Position numbers and translations under genes: made by a program. Below are positions 54,931 to 58,163 of a stretch of DNA of 58,163 bases, in pieces (positions within the stretch are counted from its first letter, which is position 1; every line of letters begins with the position of its first letter). Source of the DNA: Catenovulum sp. 2E275 (GTDB lineage Bacteria; Pseudomonadota; Gammaproteobacteria; Enterobacterales; Alteromonadaceae); the NCBI RefSeq assembly GCF_025515275.1, contig NZ_JAOPFU010000026.1, forward strand, positions 1 through 58,163, written 5' to 3'. The notes under the pieces are model-generated. The model was not told the origin of the DNA and did no database searches. It worked only from the letters and a program-made list of their open reading frames with translations.

Positions 54931-56939
54931 TGAAAGCTTTTGACTTAAATTCAAATTATCAGGCGGCGGGTGACCAACCTAAAGCCATTGCTCAGTTAAT
55001 TGAGGGGATTGAAGCTGGTTTGGCGCATCAAACTTTACTTGGTGTTACAGGCTCAGGTAAAACTTTTACAATTGCTAATGTTATCGCCAGTTTAGATCGA
55101 CCAGCTATTTTAATGGCGCCGAATAAAACGCTAGCGGCTCAGTTATATGGTGAGATGAAAGAGTTTTTCCCTAATAACGCGGTTGAATATTTTGTTTCAT
55201 ATTATGATTATTACCAGCCGGAGGCGTATGTTCCGGCAACCGATACTTTTATTGAAAAAGATGCATCAATTAATGATCATATCGAGCAAATGCGTTTATC
55301 CGCGACCAAGGCACTAATGGAACGGCGTGATGTTATTATTGTTGCGTCAGTTTCTGCCATTTATGGTCTAGGTGATCCGCAGTCGTATATGCAAATGTTA
55401 TTGCATTTGCGACAAGGTGATTTAATTGACCAAAGGGCCATTTTGCGCCGGTTAGCCGAATTACAATATACCCGTAACGACATTGATTTTCAGCGCGGTA
55501 CTTATCGGGTGCGTGGTGATGTAATCGATATTTTTCCGGCGGATTCTGAACGTTATGCCGTTCGGGTTGAATTATTTGATGAAGAGCTGGAGCGGATCAC
55601 TGAATTTGATCCTTTAACCGGTGAAATGTTGCGCCAGTTAGTTCGAGCGACTATTTATCCTAAAACTCACTATGTGACCCCGCGCGAAACGATAGTGGAC
55701 GCAACAGAGCAAATTAAGCAGGAATTAAGACAACGCAAACAACAATTAATTGATGCTAATAAATTAGTAGAAGAGCAAAGACTGACCCAACGTACGCAAT
55801 ATGATTTAGAAATGATGCTTGAACTAGGGTATTGCTCTGGCATTGAAAACTACTCAAGGTATTTATCGGGCCGTGCCAATGGCGAGCCGCCTCCGACGTT
55901 AATCGATTATTTACCGGCTGACGGGATTATGATTATTGATGAATCCCATGTCACAGTGCCACAAATCGGAGCCATGTATAAAGGCGATAGGGCGCGTAAA
56001 GAAAACTTAGTGGAATATGGATTCAGATTACCGTCTGCTTTAGATAACCGGCCACTTAAATTTGAAGAGTTTGAACGCTTGATGCCACAGGCCATTTTTG
56101 TTTCAGCAACACCGGGACCTTATGAGCTGGATAAATCGGGGAGCGATATTGCAGAGCAGGTGGTTAGACCGACCGGTTTGGTTGATCCTCAAATTGAGGT
56201 GAGACCGGTTAATACTCAGGTTGATGACCTGATGTCTGAAGCAAGGCTAAGAATTGCAGCCGGTGAACGGGTTTTAGTGACCACTTTAACCAAACGTATG
56301 GCTGAAGATTTAACCGATTATTTAAATGATCATGATATTAAAGTTCGTTATTTGCATTCAGATATAGATACAGTTGAAAGAATGGAAATTATTCGGGACT
56401 TACGATTAGGTAAATTTGATATTTTGGTTGGTATTAACTTATTGCGTGAAGGTTTGGATATGCCGGAAGTATCATTGGTGGCTATTTTTGACGCGGATAA
56501 AGAAGGCTTTTTACGTTCAGAGCGCTCACTAATTCAAACCATTGGCCGGGCTGCACGTAACTTAAATGGTAAAGCCATTTTATATGCTGATACCATTACT
56601 AAATCTATGCGTAAAGCGATTGACGAAACCGATCGTCGCCGTGAAAAGCAAGTCGCGTTTAACCAGCAACACGGTATTACCCCGCAAGCACTGAATAAAA
56701 AAATTACCGATATTATGGATTTAGGCCATTCAGACGAAGCGCCAAGCGGGCAAGTTAAACTGCGTAAAGTTGCGGATAAAAAAGCACAATATAAATTGGA
56801 TAATGCAGATGCTATCGCTAAACAAATTAAACAGTTAGAAGCTAAAATGTTTGAACATGCACGCAATTTAGAGTTTGAGCAAGCGGCTAAATTACGCGAT
56901 GATATTCATGACTTACAACAAGCATTGCTAAAAGTGTAG
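54927..56939 (+). CDS. uvrB: excinuclease ABC subunit B
   Basis: A 670-residue UvrB, matching the usual family length. Walker A is GVTGSGKT (about residues 39-46), the damage-probing beta-hairpin reads [21 protein letters not shown], the DEAD-type box is DESH, helicase motifs follow in the second lobe ([19 protein letters not shown]), and a UVR domain ([14 protein letters not shown]) binds UvrC. It is the damage-verifying subunit of nucleotide excision repair. GTG at 54927 or ATG at 54930 is the start; the ATG overlaps the MATE stop codon. An AAGG site is upstream. Confidence 0.98.
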   Translation: MMKAFDLNSNYQAAGDQPKAIAQLIEGIEAGLAHQTLLGVTGSGKTFTIANVIASLDRPAILMAPNKTLAAQLYGEMKEFFPNNAVEYFVSYYDYYQPEAYVPATDTFIEKDASINDHIEQMRLSATKALMERRDVIIVASVSAIYGLGDPQSYMQMLLHLRQGDLIDQRAILRRLAELQYTRNDIDFQRGTYRVRGDVIDIFPADSERYAVRVELFDEELERITEFDPLTGEMLRQLVRATIYPKTHYVTPRETIVDATEQIKQELRQRKQQLIDANKLVEEQRLTQRTQYDLEMMLELGYCSGIENYSRYLSGRANGEPPPTLIDYLPADGIMIIDESHVTVPQIGAMYKGDRARKENLVEYGFRLPSALDNRPLKFEEFERLMPQAIFVSATPGPYELDKSGSDIAEQVVRPTGLVDPQIEVRPVNTQVDDLMSEARLRIAAGERVLVTTLTKRMAEDLTDYLNDHDIKVRYLHSDIDTVERMEIIRDLRLGKFDILVGINLLREGLDMPEVSLVAIFDADKEGFLRSERSLIQTIGRAARNLNGKAILYADTITKSMRKAIDETDRRREKQVAFNQQHGITPQALNKKITDIMDLGHSDEAPSGQVKLRKVADKKAQYKLDNADAIAKQIKQLEAKMFEHARNLEFEQAAKLRDDIHDLQQALLKV

Positions 56940-56974
56940 CTCTAATTTAAAACTCTTCTCAAAGGAAACATACA

Positions 56975-58051
56975 GTGCTGGATTTTATTATTAATTGGTA
57001 CAACAAACGTTTTTCTGATCCGGACGCAATTACACTGGCATTGATTTTAGCGTTTATTTTTATCGGCCTGATAGTGTTGGGCGATATATTAGCACCTGTC
57101 ATTGTGGCGTTGGTGATTGCGTATTTATTGGAGTGGCCGATTACTCATTTAGTCCGTTTAGGGGTTAGGCGCAGCTTGGCCGTTGGCGCAGTTATGATCT
57201 TGTTTGTTTTTATCTGTACACTTTCTTTATTGGGTTTAACCCCGTTAATTTGGCATCAGTTGATTAATTTAACTGGTGAAATTCCTAATATTATTCAGCA
57301 AGGGCAAAACTATTTATTAAATATCCCCGAATATCAGCAAGTGATTAAGGAAGAGCAAATTAAAGCGATTACCGCCTCGGTTAATAATCAGGTGGTTGAA
57401 TCAAGTAAAACCTTAGTAACCGCATCGCTTAATTCAATTGTTACTATTGTCACTTTATTAATTTATCTGGTGTTAGTGCCGCTATTAGTCTTTTTTATGC
57501 TGGCCGATAAAGAAACGCTGCTCAGACAAGTGATGTTTATTATGCCGAACAAACGTCGTTTAGCGGTTAAAGTATGGGCAGAGATGAACCAGCAAATTGG
57601 TAATTATATTCAAGGTAAAGTATTTGAAATTTTGATTGTTGGTAGTATTTCTGTCATTGCATTTTTATTACTGGATTTACGCTACGCTGTATTACTGGGT
57701 GTAGCTGTGGGCTTTTCGGTATTAATTCCTTATATTGGCGCGGCGGTTGTCACTGTACCGGTTGCTGTGGTTGCTTTATTTCAATTTGGGGTAAGTCCTG
57801 AATTTTGGTATGTCATGATAGTTTATGGGATTATTCAGGCTATCGATGGCAATGTGATTGTTCCTATTTTATTTTCGCAGGCGGTTAATTTACATCCGGT
57901 ATTTATTATCATTGCCGTTTTATTCTTTGGAGGTGTTTGGGGATTTTGGGGGGTATTTTTTGCCATACCACTCGCCACTTTAGTGAAAGCTGTGATTAAC
58001 GCATGGCCTAAACATTCACAAATTGATGCGTTGGATACTAATACTTTATAA
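56975..58051 (+). CDS. AI-2E/PerM-family membrane permease
   Basis: A 358-residue integral membrane protein of the AI-2E transporter (PerM/YdiK/TqsA) family, with about seven helices. It shows the family pattern LIPYIGA and the late segment FFGGVWGFWGVFFAIPLATLVKAV. Family members include autoinducer-2 exporters and Na+/H+ antiporters, so the substrate is open. The GTG start at 56975 is supported by AAAGGA eight bases upstream. It follows uvrB by 35 bases, in the same direction. Confidence 0.9.
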   Translation: MLDFIINWYNKRFSDPDAITLALILAFIFIGLIVLGDILAPVIVALVIAYLLEWPITHLVRLGVRRSLAVGAVMILFVFICTLSLLGLTPLIWHQLINLTGEIPNIIQQGQNYLLNIPEYQQVIKEEQIKAITASVNNQVVESSKTLVTASLNSIVTIVTLLIYLVLVPLLVFFMLADKETLLRQVMFIMPNKRRLAVKVWAEMNQQIGNYIQGKVFEILIVGSISVIAFLLLDLRYAVLLGVAVGFSVLIPYIGAAVVTVPVAVVALFQFGVSPEFWYVMIVYGIIQAIDGNVIVPILFSQAVNLHPVFIIIAVLFFGGVWGFWGVFFAIPLATLVKAVINAWPKHSQIDALDTNTL

Positions 58052-58069
58052 AGCTTGTGATGATTAACT

Positions 58070-58163
58070 AACCTCAACTCTGGATAACAAATTGCTTTCT
58101 AGTGGTTATTTTCCCCGATAACTACGTTGAATTCGCTAGTAATAGCCAGCTATTACGTACGCA
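58070..58163. repeat. left half of MITE-like dispersed repeat
   Basis: The sequence starts with AACCTCAACTCTGG, the left terminal repeat with one inserted base. It then follows the complete copy at 19680-19876 with moderate divergence and is best matched over 58120-58160, the internal inverted repeat. It stops at the window end, roughly in the middle of the element. The internal stem TAATAG/CTATTA here replaces CAATAG/CTATTG of the complete copy. Confidence 0.8.

Overview
The window looks like part of a marine, polysaccharide-degrading gammaproteobacterium of the order Alteromonadales (a Catenovulum- or Alteromonas-like organism is my inference). Reasons: AT-rich DNA, a complete Na+/redox-type rnf operon followed by nth and gloA, rraA, an MJ1255/VC2487-type glycosyltransferase, OmpA/OprF-like porins with thrombospondin type-3 calcium repeats, and a carbohydrate locus built on TonB receptors without any SusD partner.

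Region 1 (about 1-29.3 kb) is an arabinan / L-arabinose-polymer utilisation locus. It holds two paralogous TonB-dependent receptors, six GH43 enzymes, a GH127/GH146-type beta-L-arabinofuranosidase, a GH97 enzyme of the retaining (Asp nucleophile) type, a lipoprotein mutarotase, an orphan periplasmic binding protein, an aldehyde dehydrogenase, two paralogous GPH-family sugar:cation symporters and a GntR/FCD regulator. The GH43 set comprises a 1150-residue lipoprotein with LamG domains, an Arb43A-like secreted endo-arabinanase, a short secreted enzyme, a cytoplasmic/lipoprotein pair of GH43_26-like exo-arabinofuranosidases and a ricin-domain lipoprotein. Logic: surface lipoproteins and secreted GH43 enzymes cut arabinan, TonB receptors import oligosaccharides, periplasmic GH43/GH127/GH97 trim them, GPH symporters carry the products inward, and the cytoplasmic GH43 finishes the job. 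No araA/araB/araD-type catabolic genes lie in the window. A short AT-rich motif (core GTATTAC/GTAATAC) recurs 50-100 bp upstream of several of these genes and is a candidate operator for the GntR protein.

Region 2 (29.4-43 kb) is housekeeping and envelope: a long two-PilZ protein, a small unknown gene, aspartoacylase, a periplasmic ATP-dependent DNA ligase, a two-TM K+ channel with RCK domain, rraA, a PAP2 phosphatase coupled to a glycosyltransferase, an FAD amine-oxidase-like protein and two tandem OmpA-family porins.

Region 3 (43-50.1 kb, minus strand) is rnfA-B-C-D-G-E, nth, gloA. RnfC carries four 150-bp tandem repeats. Region 4 (50.3-58.1 kb) holds a GGDEF/EAL protein with both active sites degenerate, two identical tandem tRNA-Asn genes, a MATE exporter overlapping uvrB, and an AI-2E/PerM-type permease.

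The least expected structural signal is a roughly 197-bp MITE-like element with 13-bp terminal inverted repeats (AACCTCAACTCGG). One whole copy lies directly upstream of the GH127 gene. A right half starts the window and a left half ends it, so the window is bounded on both sides by the same repeat.
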